DNA from: Viola odorata
Lineage: Eukaryota > Streptophyta > Magnoliopsida > Malpighiales > Violaceae
Length of the DNA: 64,000 nucleotides
Reading direction: 5' to 3'
NCBI GenBank assembly: GCA_963691705.1
Contig: OY829537.1
Coordinates: forward strand, 75,289,352 to 75,353,351
The notes under the pieces were generated by a model, which was not told the DNA's origin, did not search any database, and saw only the letters and a program-made list of their open reading frames with translations. Position 1 is the stretch's first letter. Every line of letters begins with the position of its first letter. The translations under genes were made by a program, and so were the position numbers. Below, piece after piece: positions 26,606 to 38,473 of this stretch.

Positions 26606-29175
26606 CCTCTATTTCATCATCGGACTATGCATGATTAAATTAATTACTAAGTGATTCTGTCATGGATTGCTAACAGAGTACAAATTTAAATGAGAGGGTT
26701 TGAAATGATATACTGATGTGGGATCGAAGCCACCAAATACATGCAGTCAATATAAGTGGAAATTTAAAATCAAACGAACATGGCATTTAAAGCGAGTTAT
26801 TTAAACAAGTTGTTCATGTGGGTTGATTTTAATTCTAGCAATTCTATATATCATGCATATGATTAATATTTACGGAAAGCCTTGAATAAATAAAAGGGAA
26901 AGAAAGGCGTACTTTCGAGCGAAGCTTACATTTTAAACCTACAAAATGAGAGTGTTAGTGATAGCTCGAAAAATAAATAAGCAGTTTGTGAATGCGAGAA
27001 TTTAAATAAACAGCGAAAAATTAAATAATGGTTTGACCCATATGAAGATAAAAATGGTGATTTGACACATATGAAAATTTAAATGATGATTTGATAAGTG
27101 CAGGAAAATTTAAATGATGATAGTGCATGCGAGAAATTTATATGATGATTTGATGAGTACGAGAATTTAAATAATGATTTGATGAGTGCGAGAAATTTAA
27201 ATGATGATTTGATGCATGCGAAGATTTAAATGATGATTTGCTGAGTGCGAGGAATTTAAATGATGACAGTTGATAAGTGCGAGAAATTTAAACGATGATT
27301 TGATAAGTGCAAGAAATTTACATGATGATTTGATAAGTGCGAGAAATTAAATGATGAAAAAAATTAAAGATTTGATGATTTTTGGTGTCTACAAAATCGA
27401 TGTTAGTAATCATTCGAAGATAATTAAAACAATAAATAAAAGTAAAGCAAATAGATATGCATTTAAATTTAAACAAGTAAATAATTAATTAATTAAACAT
27501 GGCATATGACATAAATTAAATATTGCATACGAGCTATTAATTAAATATGACATACGAGTTATTAATTAAATAAACACGAAAATAAAAGGGACTCGAACAA
27601 TTGATGAATTTTAATGGGTTAGGCCCATGTGCATGCTGAATTTTAAATAAAATGGGAAAGGCGAGCAGATAGGCTTGGCTTAAGCCAAGGCCCATCTGCG
27701 TTTAAAAAGAAAGGGACGGGCTTGGCCCGTCACCTTTCTTCTTCCCAACAGAACAACGTGGCTGTTGTTCTTCTTCTTCCATGCGCCGGCCACCATGGTC
27801 GGCGACCAAGGAAGCTTTGACTCTATAGATCAAGTCCGAACCGACCAGAATAAAACTAGTGACACGGCAGCAGTTCTATTCAAGCAAAACAGCAAGGATT
27901 TCAAGCCCAAAACAGTGGTAATTTAAAAAAACTAAAAACACGTAATTAAACTAACAAATGCTCCAATAATTAACCAATGCAGCGTGCGCTCAAATTGAAG
28001 CAAGAAAAATGATTATAACTTGAAAACGAAGTGTTTAAAATAGATTTGAGCAATTTATTGATTGATTAGGATGGAAAATGAAAATTGGCCAAAAACTCTA
28101 GAGAGAGAAAGTTGAAGAAATACTTACAGTGCTTGCTTCCTTTGCTTGGACTGATGTTGATGATGAAGAGGTGCCTCAACCCGTGAGTTTTAAGGGTGGA
28201 AGGGTAGGGTATTTATAGGAGGAGGTTGGACGAATGTGTGGTGAATTTGATGCGCGTGGTCAAGGGTGACGAGGTGATAACGACGAGTGTGAGTGAGCAG
28301 TGCTGGTGTGGTGACGTTGCTTCCTTCTCGAAGCAATGACGTAGCTAATTCTCGAAGCCATAACGAGGGCATTCGAATTGGAAGGGAGGGCTTTGCTGGG
28401 AAAGAAAAGAGAAGGGATGTAGGCTTTAAATCCGTGACCGTTAGATGGTTGACTAAGGGATTAGTCAATCAATCCAACAGTTGATTAAAAAGAAAAGAGA
28501 AAAAAATGCTTTAGTAATTAATATGGGCTCGATCTATCAATGCGACGAAACTAGCGCGAAACTCGAACGAAAGCAACTACGTTATAGAGAAAAATATGAC
28601 GAGTTTAATAGTCTACAGCGAATGAAGAATTTTTTTTGTTTAACGTGTTTATTTTCTCGTTCGGAAACAGGAATATGTTCGAACGAAAAATAAATGACGT
28701 TACGACGAAAATTGCACGAGATGAGTTTGACTAGCGTGAATGAAAAAAAGAGTAGGTAATTTTTAACTAAAGAAATAACACGTTCGATCAATGGTCCGAG
28801 CGAATTTACTCGGGTCCAATAAAAGCTCGAACAAAAAATAATAATAAAAAAAAGCTAAAAATATGATAAAATACTAAAAATCCTAAATTTTATGCGATTA
28901 CCTAAAACGGAAAAATAAATAGCAAATGACTAACGGATAATTAAAAATGTGATTTTTAAGGCTGAAAATATTAATAATAATAATAATGAAAATGACGTGA
29001 TGAAAAATAAAAAATGCGATTTCGAATGCTGACGATGACAACGATGATGATAAAATGTGATGAGAATTTAAAAATGTCCTAACGACAACAAATTGATTTA
29101 AAATGGCAATTAATTAAGTAAAATGACAGAAATGCTAAATTTAATTTAAATGGCGTCAAAATTCGAGTATCAACA
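26606..29175 (-). repeat. E2 5' LTR, outer part
   Basis: Resumes the LTR interrupted by E3 and matches 58020-61674 in outline, ending GGCGTCAAAATTCGAGTATCAACA as E5 does (with one difference). On the minus strand a TATAAATA box lies at 28217-28210. GGCCCA motifs cluster at about 27615-27735. No ORF here shows a recognisable domain. The 5 bases after it (CCACC) would be one arm of its target-site duplication. Confidence 0.82.
27050..27370. repeat. Short tandem repeat inside E2 LTR (about 30-bp units)
   Basis: Successive diverged units of the form GTGCGAGAAATTTAAATGAT followed by GATTTGAT, with CATGCGA variants, about ten in number. The E5 LTR has a different and larger repeat array at the same relative place. 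Confidence 0.75.
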
Positions 29176-30640
29176 CCACCCGATTGTTGGCTTGAGGCGG
29201 CTCCTTACTCATCTTGGCCTTGAACCAAACGCTTAGTTTCCTCGTCATGCTTTAAGAAGTTACCGGAAATGGTCATCCATCGGTACATCAGCCAGATGAA
29301 GATCCTGATGCGATCCGGCCGCCTACGTGGCCAAGCTTTCCGGATGAGACCTTATCAGGAAGCTAACGGAAACCGTTAGTTTTGAAGATAGTAGTTAGCT
29401 TTTTCTTTAATTCTTTGTTGATTTTTTTAGAAGGGAAAACTTGTAATTAAAATGCCCTATCAGATTGTAACTAGTATAAATAGCTCATTCTTGTACATTT
29501 ACAGGGGGCTTTGAATTGATGAATATTTGTTAAGTGAGAATACTCCTTCCATGTTCATCCGAGGCCCAACCTTCCTTGAGAGGGATATGTAGAGTTGAGA
29601 ATACTCCTCCTTATCTCTCTCTGGGAAATATTGGTGCTTGCCTTGGTCTGGGATTATCATGGCTTGAGTCAATCAAAAACAGTAAGAATCCTAATCTATC
29701 TTTAATTTCCGCTGCGTCCTTCCATGTTCTTGTTGTTTTCTTGTTGTTCTCTCTTGGAATTCTCAAGCGAAAATGCAAACATCAACCTCAAAACAACTCA
29801 AGAACACAACATGAACAGGGACTGCCACGGTCGGTGATTTTGTCTTGCCCAGATTGTGGCTGGAAATATTTCAAGTTGAAAATCAATAAATCAACTCAAG
29901 AAAATGAAACAAACACAAGATGATTTTTGGACAGAAAATCATCTCAATACAACAAATAGACATCAAAGAAACGGAAATAGATAAACACAGATTTACTAAC
30001 CCAAGAGCCCAGAAGCTCCACTACCAAATGATACGATCACGACCCTCCCTAGGGTGAGTTGAATTGTATGATTCAACATGGTGGATCTAGCTCTGGAGTT
30101 TGCGACATAAGAACAACAAGAAAACAAAAATAAATATGGAGGAAACTTGGATGGAGATGGAAAGCGAAAATTAAAGATAGATTGGGATTCTTACTATTTT
30201 TTATTGACTCAAGCCACAACAATCCCAGACCAAGGCAAGCACCAATATTTCCCAGAGAGAGATAAGGAGGAGTATTTTCAACTCTACATATCCCTCTCAA
30301 GGAAGGTTAGGCCTCGGATGAACATGGAAGGAGTATTCTCACTTAACAAATATTCATCAATTCAAAACCCTCTGTAAATGTACAAGAATGAGCTATTAAT
30401 ACTAGTTACAATCTTATAGGGCATTTTAATTACAAGTTTGGCCTTCTAAAAATATCAACAAAGAATTAAAGAAAAAGCTATCTACTGTCTTCAAAACTGG
30501 CAGTCAGCTAACGATTCCCGTTAGCTTCCCAATAAGGTCTCATCCGGAAAGCTTGGCCACGCGGGTGGCCAAATCGCATCGACTTATGTACCGATGGATG
30601 ACATTTTTTCTGGTAACTTCGCTATCATTAATGTCCTTGC
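29176..30640. repeat. Large inverted repeat of two facing LTR fragments
   Basis: Left arm about 29255-29750 and right arm about 30110-30620 are reverse complements with many scattered differences; a 360-bp spacer separates them. The right arm is a minus-strand LTR: TG at 30029, and beside it GGTAGTGGAGC (complement of 30015-30026) in primer-binding position. The left arm, in plus orientation, has a TATAAATA box near 29476 and loses similarity before its inner end. The ORFs at 29534-29923 (+) and 30073-30300 (-) are the same LTR sequence read in each arm, not genes. Confidence 0.75.
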
Positions 30641-30654
30641 TAAGTGGACGGGTT

Positions 30655-30800
30655 AACTGTAACTCTTCTTACTTGTACCCGTTTGACCAATGACCAACCC
30701 GTTTGACCAATCCGTTTGACCAACCCATTTGACCAACCCGTTTGACCAATCCGTTTGACCAAACCATTTGACCTTCGTTTGATCCTGCGTTTGACCATCT
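30655..30800. repeat. Minisatellite of 12-13-bp CGTTTGACCAA units
   Basis: About ten units of the type CCGTTTGACCAAY, some truncated. The core TTGACC occurs eight times and equals the W-box recognised by WRKY factors. This may be coincidence. Confidence 0.75.
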
Positions 30801-32103
30801 GTTTGATTCCTGGAATCCGTTAACTTCTTTAACAACAGGCTAGGCGTAATCATATCATCAGCTTTCCTTTCGAGAGGATTCGTTCTCGAATCCATAGCCT
30901 TAATTTCTATTTATCTATTTCATTGTTTACAAGTGTATAAACTACATCTACCAGGTATATGTGTATGTAATACATTATAGGAATCTATCTATCCTATATC
31001 TATCTATGTATTACATTACAAGAGACTACTCTATCCGATAACTTCTTGAATGGGGGTCTCTCCCGATATATTGCTTTGGCAGCTCTTGGTTTCTGCTACG
31101 GTTCCAAGTAACGTGATCATATCAAATTAGGTCCGGATTTAAGTGTGAAAATTGTACAAGTATAAAGATGAAATTGGTTTTAGATATTAAATTCAAGGTT
31201 TAAGATCCAATTAATTTAATTACTGATAAATTAATTTTTATATACAATATGTCTATATATATATATATATATAAATTTTTTTTTTTTTTGGAGCGCTTGC
31301 CACCTTGACTTCGCCTTTTCTTCATTTTATCAACGTGTAAACTCCAAAAAGAATGTTTTTTTAACACAAAAATATTTTATTTTTGAGAAAAAAGGAGTCT
31401 TTTTGTTAAATTGGTAAAAAAAAAATCTTTACCAATGGACATATAGATTATTGGTTGTCAAATCTCAACAATACCTATGAAAAATAAAAAATAAAAATTT
31501 CGTTTCCCATTTGCCTTTTTATTTTCTTCTGAAAATTAACTGAAATTAATTGGCCCGATTGTGCTGGGCCCATTGGGCTATGGGCCGGCTAAAAACAAGG
31601 CACAAGCATTAAGGCCCTGATGCATTACAGAAAATATGACTTAGCTATAAGTTCATCCACGTAAAAGTTGTAGTAGTATATTTTTTGAATTTTGGGACTG
31701 GGTGGGATTGGGAGAACAGAACAGACCCATAAAAAGAAGTTTCTAATAAGCCAACCATTTGTGTTCACTTCCTTAAAACAATCAAAACTGCATTAAAAAG
31801 CGACAGTAACAACAGTTCTGGATTCTGACATTTTTGGGTCTGTGTTTTTGTTGGACCTAGAAAGCAGAAAGCTACTGATGACATGATGTGTAATTCCCTA
31901 AATAAGATGCAACTTCCCCAATTTTAGACGGTTTTTGTCAACTTATGTTCAATCAATTCCCAGTTCGTCTGCTCATTTATAGAAAGTCCGACCTATTCAA
32001 TTTGCCTAGGATTTCCAACCCGAATGCATACCGATACAGCCTAATTCTGTTCAAATATGGCTAGTTCGCAAACACTTCTAAACTCACTGTACTATTAACT
32101 AAT
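30801..32103. other. AT-rich intergenic stretch, no gene seen
   Basis: Contains a (TA)n run and adjoining T-tract at about 31251-31290, and three TGGGCC/TGGGCT-type sites within 31563-31590. I see no coding signal or recognisable transposon terminus. Confidence 0.5.
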
Positions 32104-32520
32104 TCTGTTTACATCATGTTAACCCAATAAAAACTACATTATATATTATAAAAGTAGTACTTTGTATCTTTAATTAATATTTGATTGACGAAATACTATT
32201 TTTTTTCTAGAACTACTTTCCTGAGATGGTAATTCCAGGAAGTAATTTCGAAAAAAAGTTAAATCGTTCAAATTCATAATGGATTAAAACTAGTATACTA
32301 TTAACTAATTCTGATGTAACTAATTCTGTTTACATCATGTTAATCGAATAAAAACTAAATTATATATTATAAAAGTAGTACTTCGTATCTTTAATTAATG
32401 TTTGATTGACGAAATACTACTTTTTTTTCTAGAACTACTTTCCTGAGATGGTAATCCCAGGAAGTAATTTCGAAATAAGTTAAATCATTCAAATTCATAA
32501 TGGATTAAAACTAATTGAAG
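32104..32520. repeat. Tandem duplication, period 221 bp
   Basis: TCTGTTTACATCATGTTAA begins at 32104 and again at 32325. The following ~195 bases match with few differences in both copies, ending in GGATTAAAACTA. The remaining bases to 33107 form the probable 3' UTR and downstream flank of the glycosyltransferase gene. A weak 85-codon plus-strand ORF at 32522-32779 has no recognisable domain. Confidence 0.85.
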
Positions 32521-33107
32521 GATGAGTGTAACAAAGCATAAAATTGTCAAAAAAGGAATGTTTTCACCAGCCATAGGAGCGAAATTAGGCAAAACTCGAT
32601 CCGATCAAAACTGCATTGACTACTTCTTGCCTACTAGTAACAAAAATAAAAGGTGGGATGAAATACAAGTAGGTCCTAAAACAGCTGTAGTGGCTAGCAA
32701 AGTGAGGTTTGTCCGTTCAAAGTTAGTTGCATTCCAGAGAAGCGCTTACTTAAAGGCAAGACAAAAGATCAAAACGTAAATTGGCTCAAAAAATCTAAAT
32801 TCATGAGGAATTTCAAAAACTGTCCATAAATAGTTTACCTTCTGAACAAAAAGGAAGGAAAGAATGTAATTTATGATGTGCTCGAAACTCTACTGTGTAC
32901 AAGAGAACTCTAATATCTGCAATCTGTTAGCATACTTCCGAAATGATGGGACTCAGTCTACGACCAACTGCAATTGCATGAAGGCGATGGGACCAGTGAT
33001 GCTGAACAATATAAAGCACAGGACGAGGGAACACCCTTCTCTAGAATGCATTCATCCCCGAGATGATAGTGAGAAAACCACATTGCCAGCTTCTGCCTCA
33101 TATTTTG

Positions 33108-35084
33108 CTAAGAATCAGCAAACGCACCGAATGACTCCCTCTCGCACTGCCTGACAAATATTTTAAGGACTTCATTACTTGCTTGATGCAGTTTGGAACA
33201 CAGACGACGCGGTGCCTGACCAAAAATATTGAAACATCATTAAAATTGGAAGGTAAAAAGCAGAACAGTGCATTAAAAAGGTAAAAAAGCTGTAGCCGTA
33301 GCATCTTACAACATCAAGAAATATCAGAAAACAACTCACCAAATGCCAATTCTTTCTCAGAGGGTAGCCCACCACCTCAATAGTCTCAACATATGGGATA
33401 GGAGGTGAACGAGGGAAGCAGAACAGTTTTCTCTTCAAATCATCTTTCAATCCAGCACGTGAATATATGCCTAATGTGGTGTTGCCTTGCCGTGAGACAT
33501 CTTTCAAGAAAAAGAGTACCGGCCTTTTACAAATAGACTTTGGTGGATCCTTGGTATCCAAATCAAATTCGTTGCGAGTACTGATCTTGTTCCACGCAGT
33601 GTAGGTGACATCTGAGCGCTCGAGCACACGGGGATGCACAATCTTTGGGAATACTTCAATAACATAACCAAGTGAAACGGAGAAGGAAAGAAGGTGTGTG
33701 CGGTCATATAAAATCGATCGCTGCAAAAAACTCATGGGATCAACAGTCATGGCTTTGGTGAAGAGTCTCAAGCTGTCCAATGAGCTCAAGCCAGGGTATA
33801 TAGGATCCACCGCTTCAACATGATGAACTGATACAAATGGCGCAATTGGGTGGGAGGATAGAAGCCCATATGCACTACCTCTAATATCCCACTGCCATAA
33901 TAACCAAGCCAGAGATTAGAAAACCGTGCACCACCAACTACCAGGAAGTAAATTTCTAACTCTTATGCAAGCTGAAGTAGACTAGATTATCTCATCAATT
34001 AGATGCACAATAATAGACATTTTATTCAATCCTTTTAAAGGAATAACTAGACAATGAGCCAGAACAGAACAGAGTAACAAACCTGGTGGAAGCCATGCTC
34101 TCTGGACAAGGTCACACCAATCTCCGAAATGCAGGCATGAAGGCGATCATCACTTCCATAAAGATTATGATACCTATCAAGACAGTCATCAAGAATGGTG
34201 GAAAGAGCTCGAGCGAGAGGATAACTTATGGCAATCCCCCCACCTCCATAAGCCATGTTATGACTAAAATAAGTGTTAGCAGAATGACTCTCCGATGGCC
34301 CACCAATATAAACCATCTCCTTATCATCATACTTACTCAAAACAGCAACCAAATTGTCCACATTAAAAATGGTATCATCATCTCCAAGCACAAACCATCT
34401 TACGTTTTCCGGCCATCCCAGCCGGAAAGTCTCCAAGATAATCCTTGCGATTCGGAGGCCAGATGGGTGGCCGGTGGGGTTTGTATAGCGGAACCGGGAA
34501 GTGTCCTCCGAAATTATCACTGGTGGTAACGAATCATCCCATTCTTGCTCACCCAATTGCTCTTCCAGCCAAACATGGCCCCGCATCTCGTTTGATCGCC
34601 ACCACAGCCTCAAGAACTCCTTCCTTCGGCTCCACAATTCCGAAGATCCTGCTATTCCGAAGACAATGTCGTCAATTTTCAATCTTTTTCCGCCCCAGTT
34701 ATTGTTCTCCGACAGGCTGCGATTGTGGCCTAGTTGGGGAGAAGGGGAGGAAGCAGAAGCACGAAGAGAAAACTGAGGCGGAGGAGAACCAATGGAAAGA
34801 TGGTCGGTTGATATAATGGCGGAGGAGGAGGATGAGGGGCTGCGCTTGTTCCAAGGAAGAGTGTGGGGGCCGCCTTCCCAATGTGTGAATCGGTGCCAGC
34901 ATCGGGCGGTGGTGCCGGAGAAGACAAGTGAGACCCATGCGGAGGTGGAGATGAGTAACGCTGCCACCACAACGACGGCGGTCCCAGTGCGGCTCTGTCG
35001 CCACCTACTACGGGGGTTGCGTGATCGGGGTGAACTCTTGCTCTTATTGTCCAAAAGCGCGGAGGGAGAGGAGGAGGAATCCAT
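33108..35084 (-). CDS. Host gene: DUF604/GT31 Fringe-like glycosyltransferase, three exons
   Basis: Model: complement(join(33108..33215, 33340..33891, 34083..35084)), 553 residues, both introns in phase 0 with GT..AG ends (CAG|GTTTGT and GGCAG; TTTG|GTGAG and GTCAG). Residues 1-34 are cytosolic, Ser/Arg-rich; 35-56 form a single membrane anchor; this is the type II layout of Golgi glycosyltransferases. The catalytic region begins near 138 ('DDIVFGIAGSSELW'), has the metal-binding DDD at 235-237 ('FVLGDDDTIF'), then 'YIGGPSES' and 'AYGGGGIAIS'. Exon 2 begins 'WDIRGSAYGLLSSHP' and exon 3 'APRRLCSKL', both typical of plant DUF604 proteins. The donor sugar and acceptor are unknown. Complete, no stops; the only host gene recognised here. 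Confidence 0.92.
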
Positions 35085-35300
35085 CTATGCTGCTGCTTCT
35101 GATAATTTTCTCCTCACCCCCAAGAATCATTTCCGTCGGAGCCAACGACGGAAAGGAAATCCCTTTAAGGGAGGAAAAGGGTTGTAACAAGAAGACCCAA
35201 ATCAAACCTAGATCCAATTTAACAATTTACAAGAACCAAATCCAAATCCAAACCCAAACGATATGAAATTAAGAGGGAAAGGAAAAAGGGTTTTATAGAA
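35085..35300 (-). promoter_or_regulatory. 5' UTR and core promoter of the glycosyltransferase gene
   Basis: On the minus strand TATAAAA lies at 35297-35291, about 205 bp before the ATG at 35084, which implies a leader of roughly 170-180 nt. The first ATG downstream of the box begins the CDS frame given above. Confidence 0.5.
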
Positions 35301-36512
35301 ACTTTGCTCGTAATGCTGTTTTAGTTTCCCTGTAAAAAACAAAGAATTAGGAATTGGCCAAAAGGGTATTGCTAACGAAAGAGACTAAAACAACCAAGGG
35401 TTGTAATTAAGGTAAGGAAAATAAATAAATAAAAGGGTTTATGGTTTCTCACTTGTCTTTGTTCTTGGCGTTTCCAAAAACCTTAAAAAAATTGGGTCCT
35501 CCACTCCTCCTCCTGACCCAAAATTTGCCCTTTCCCTTTTCTGGATTTTTTTTAAAAAAAAAAAAGTGAGAAGAACAGGTTTTCTTTAAATTATTTTGGG
35601 TTTGTTTTTCTTTTATATTTATTTGGGGTATTTGTTTTGAATTTAAAGGAGGAAAGAAGAAAGAAATCGCAACCAACGCAGGAATCAAAAAAGAAAGAGA
35701 CGTTGTGATTTTGTGGGCTCTTTGTTGAACCGACGTGTCTGTCCGTTGGTGCCTGTATGTATCTATCAATCTAATTTTTCAAAATTCCCTAACATTTTTT
35801 TATAGTGTTATTTTCTTTATCCTCCAAAAATAACTCTTAACCTACTTTTATAATAATTAAAATAATAAATAATTATAATTTTTGATTTATTTATAGTCAA
35901 TTATTTTCAATAATTTTATTAACTATATTAAAAATAATGAAAATAATATTTTTAAAGATTTAAAATGTCATTTTTAGGACGAAAGTAGTACTACTTATCA
36001 TTATTATTTAGTTTATTTTTATATTATTATTCTTTCATTTTTCTTGTTTTTATCATCCAATGTGTCCAGCCGGAGCCGGCCGTAGTTCGTTGAAATTTGC
36101 TGTTGACTCTGTCCATATCCCTTGATTCAATCTCCTTTTCTGTGCAAGTAATCCATTATTGTCCGGCAAATACTAGCAACCTTTTAACATATTTTCTCAA
36201 CAACAAAATGAAATGAAAATAATAAAGGAGAGCACTCTTTTTAGTATGTTAATTTGTCGAGGACAGGGTTGTACTTACCCTACAAATTAATTAACTGAAT
36301 ATTGTTATCCATGGTGTTCAAAAAATGGCATACATTGTTGTTTGTTTGTTGGTTGGTTATCCAGCAGTAAAAAAACCAACAACAAATCAAATCAGAGATT
36401 TAAAATCATGCTAAAAATGAAAGGTAGAAAGATCTTTAAAATCATATCAGAAAACCAAATCTTGTATCGCAATCTATCCTGGATACCATCTCCAAAATAG
36501 GGATAATAAAAT
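35301..36512. other. AT-rich intergenic DNA upstream of the glycosyltransferase gene
   Basis: Homopolymer A/T tracts and low-complexity sequence; no ORF with a recognisable domain on either strand. It may contain more promoter sequence, but I see no specific motif I would defend. Confidence 0.5.
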
Positions 36513-37083
36513 ATGGCAACTGCATTTGATTTAATGTATTAATTTGACTTTTTATTTTATTTTTATTCATATTTGATTCTCGTACTTGAATGATCGCTTT
36601 TATTTAAACTCTCACGTTATCTCTATTCATCGAAACCGTTAAGTGTCATATGTGAAATTTATTATTATTATTTGTTACGTCATTTTATAAAAGAATTTTA
36701 AAAAAATACAAAATTTCCAAAAAAAAGTTAAAAAATTTGAAAAAAGTTCTTTTGATTTAAATTCAAAATTATCAGTTAATATAATATCAGATTTATTTTC
36801 AAAAAATATTTATATTTATTTTCAAATTTTAGCAATTTTATAAATATTTTTTGAAATTTTTGGATTTTTGGATTTTTATTTTTATTTTTTAGAATTTTTT
36901 TATAAAATGACATGGCAGACACGTTAGAAATAATAATAATAATAAATTTCACGTACGACATTTAACGGTCTGTGATGGACGGAATTAACGTGAGGGTCTA
37001 AATAAAAACAATCATTCGAGTACAAAGTTCAAATATGAACAAAAGTAAAATGAGGGCTAAATGAATACATTAAATTGAGTACA
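36513..37083. mobile_element. MITE-like foldback element 1
   Basis: The two halves are long imperfect inverted repeats: GATTTAATGTATTAATTT at about 36518 pairs with the complement of 37064-37083, and matching blocks continue inward (CGTACTTGAATGAT, ACTCTCACGTTA, GTGAAATTTATTATTATTA, ACGTCATTTTATAAA) for about 210 bp per side around an AT-rich centre. There is no coding capacity. The superfamily and exact duplication are not resolved. Confidence 0.72.
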
Positions 37084-37262
37084 TGTATTATTTTTGGCAT
37101 TATCCACTCCAAAACTACAAAAGAAGGATATGTATATTGGGCAGGAAAACGCCCTCGAGTAATGAACGGTGATTGTATCATGCTTGAAATGGGCAGAGAC
37201 GCTACCAGACAGATTGAAAGAGAAAAAATCCCGAAATACATATACAAAAAAAATTATAAAAT

Positions 37263-37777
37263 TCACCCTTATATTTGTTTCATATATCAAAATAAATCAT
37301 TATATTAATAATTAAATTAAATAAGTTACTGCATTTGTCACTCAACCAACATTAACTATTACTTCCTAAAAATAACTATACCTCATTTGGAATCTTAAAA
37401 AACAGTATAAAGTCGTACTGACTTAGAAATTAAATTTAAAAATTAAAAAATTGACATCACAACTAAATCAAACAAATAAATAAAATTGAATGGAAAATAT
37501 AGTGATTTTTTATTTTGATCTCGTTCAATATTTTTAATGTTGGAAGATATTATTTTGGATAATTTTTTAATTTTTCAATTGCAAAATGACTTCTTTTGTC
37601 ATGTCACTTTTTCAACAAAAAGAAAATTCATGTAAGCATAATTTTATACCGTTTTCAAATGAGATATAACTATTTTAGAAAGGACTGGTTAATGCAAATT
37701 GAATTAATAATTTATTTGATTCAATTATAAATATAATGATTTATCTTAAATATGACACAAATGCAAAATGAACTTTA
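37263..37777. mobile_element. MITE-like foldback element 2
   Basis: A second inverted-repeat element 180 bp from the first and unrelated to it. AATCATTATATTAATAATTAA near 37295 pairs with sequence near 37725-37745, and CCTCATTTGGAATCTTAAAAAACAGTATA near 37380-37410 pairs with ACCGTTTTCAAATGAGATATAA near 37650. No ORF. Confidence 0.68.
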
Positions 37778-37794
37778 GATTATTAGTGATGGTT

Positions 37795-37990
37795 CAAAGA
37801 TGTGACTTGGTGCTTGGTGGGCGTGGGCCTAGGCAGGGCCAGGCGCGGACTGCTGCTGGGCTGTTGTCTCGAAGCGCTCAACAAGTCTGGGCGCACGACG
37901 CTGGGTTTGTGGCCTGCGCTGGAGTGTCAGCCATGCCTGGGCGTGATGCGGCCTTTGCCATGGTCACATACTCTGCCGAGAATTAACAAA
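37795..37990. other. GC-rich patch of unknown origin
   Basis: About 195 bp at well over 60% G+C within sequence of roughly 25-30% G+C. ORFs here (for example 37768-37986) are open merely because the patch lacks TA-rich stops. No domain is recognisable. Confidence 0.5.
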
Positions 37991-38194
37991 AGTTAGCAAA
38001 ATCATACTTTATCCATTTAATTTTCTACTTAATTGTATCGCTAATTTTGTGCCCACCCTTCGCACAGATATATTATTATTTATTAATAATTTAAAAAAAG
38101 TATTAAACATCGTGTAAGTAAAATATATTAAATTATTCATTTTTATTTGTATAAGGATTAAAATTAAATTCTTATTTTGAAGTTTTACTTTTAT

Positions 38195-38473
38195 TTTATT
38201 TATTTGGGAAAGGAGGCTTGAAGCCTATATTACGAAAGGTACGTAAAAAAACCACAAGTATCACCACTAATCAATGTAGTAATACAATTAGGCACAATCG
38301 TTAACCACTAAAAATTACTAACTTAGGCAAAAGCTAGATTGGCAATTCCATTCCCAACACAGTTGGTTTCTCAAAAAATATGAATTACTCAGAAAGAACA
38401 ACCCTCAGTCGTGAGCATATCCTTTATACGGCAAACCAAGTCCATATTTGTAACCGGAAAGAGCGCTAATGGG
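38195..38473 (-). pseudogene. LINE 3' end (RNase H C-terminus and A-rich tail)
   Basis: Read on the minus strand from 38473, one frame with two stops gives 'LVCRIKDMLTTEG' and 'ETNCVGNGIANLAFA', the end of the RNase H domain seen in plant L1-type LINEs. It is followed by an A-rich tail near 38190-38210. It continues the fragment at about 40765-41995, the gap being filled by the Athila-type LTR. Confidence 0.62.

Larger units (their letters stand above)
11847..29175 (-). mobile_element. E2: Ogre-like Tat retrotransposon, deleted and invaded by E1 and E3
   Basis: Minus-strand order: a 5' LTR of 3093 bp (29175-26606 plus 14138-13616), primer-binding site, leader, gag, then a direct junction to integrase, which is cut by E1 at 11846. 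Protease, RT and RNase H are missing. The LTR belongs to the same family as that at 57619-61674. The remaining integrase and 3' LTR must lie left of the window. E3 (14139-26600) is inserted in the LTR. Confidence 0.8.

Noticed and set aside
29534..29923. 129-codon plus-strand ORF
   Set aside because: The same residues are read from the opposite arm of the inverted repeat (30300-30073); it is LTR sequence, not a gene.
32522..32779. 85-codon plus-strand ORF (basic protein)
   Set aside because: No recognisable domain, no promoter or leader; lies in the flank of the 221-bp duplication. Cannot be excluded but not supported.
34086..35187. Several plus-strand ORFs over exon 1 of the glycosyltransferase
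   Set aside because: Shadows of the GC-rich coding exon on the other strand; the minus-strand frame has clear domain motifs.
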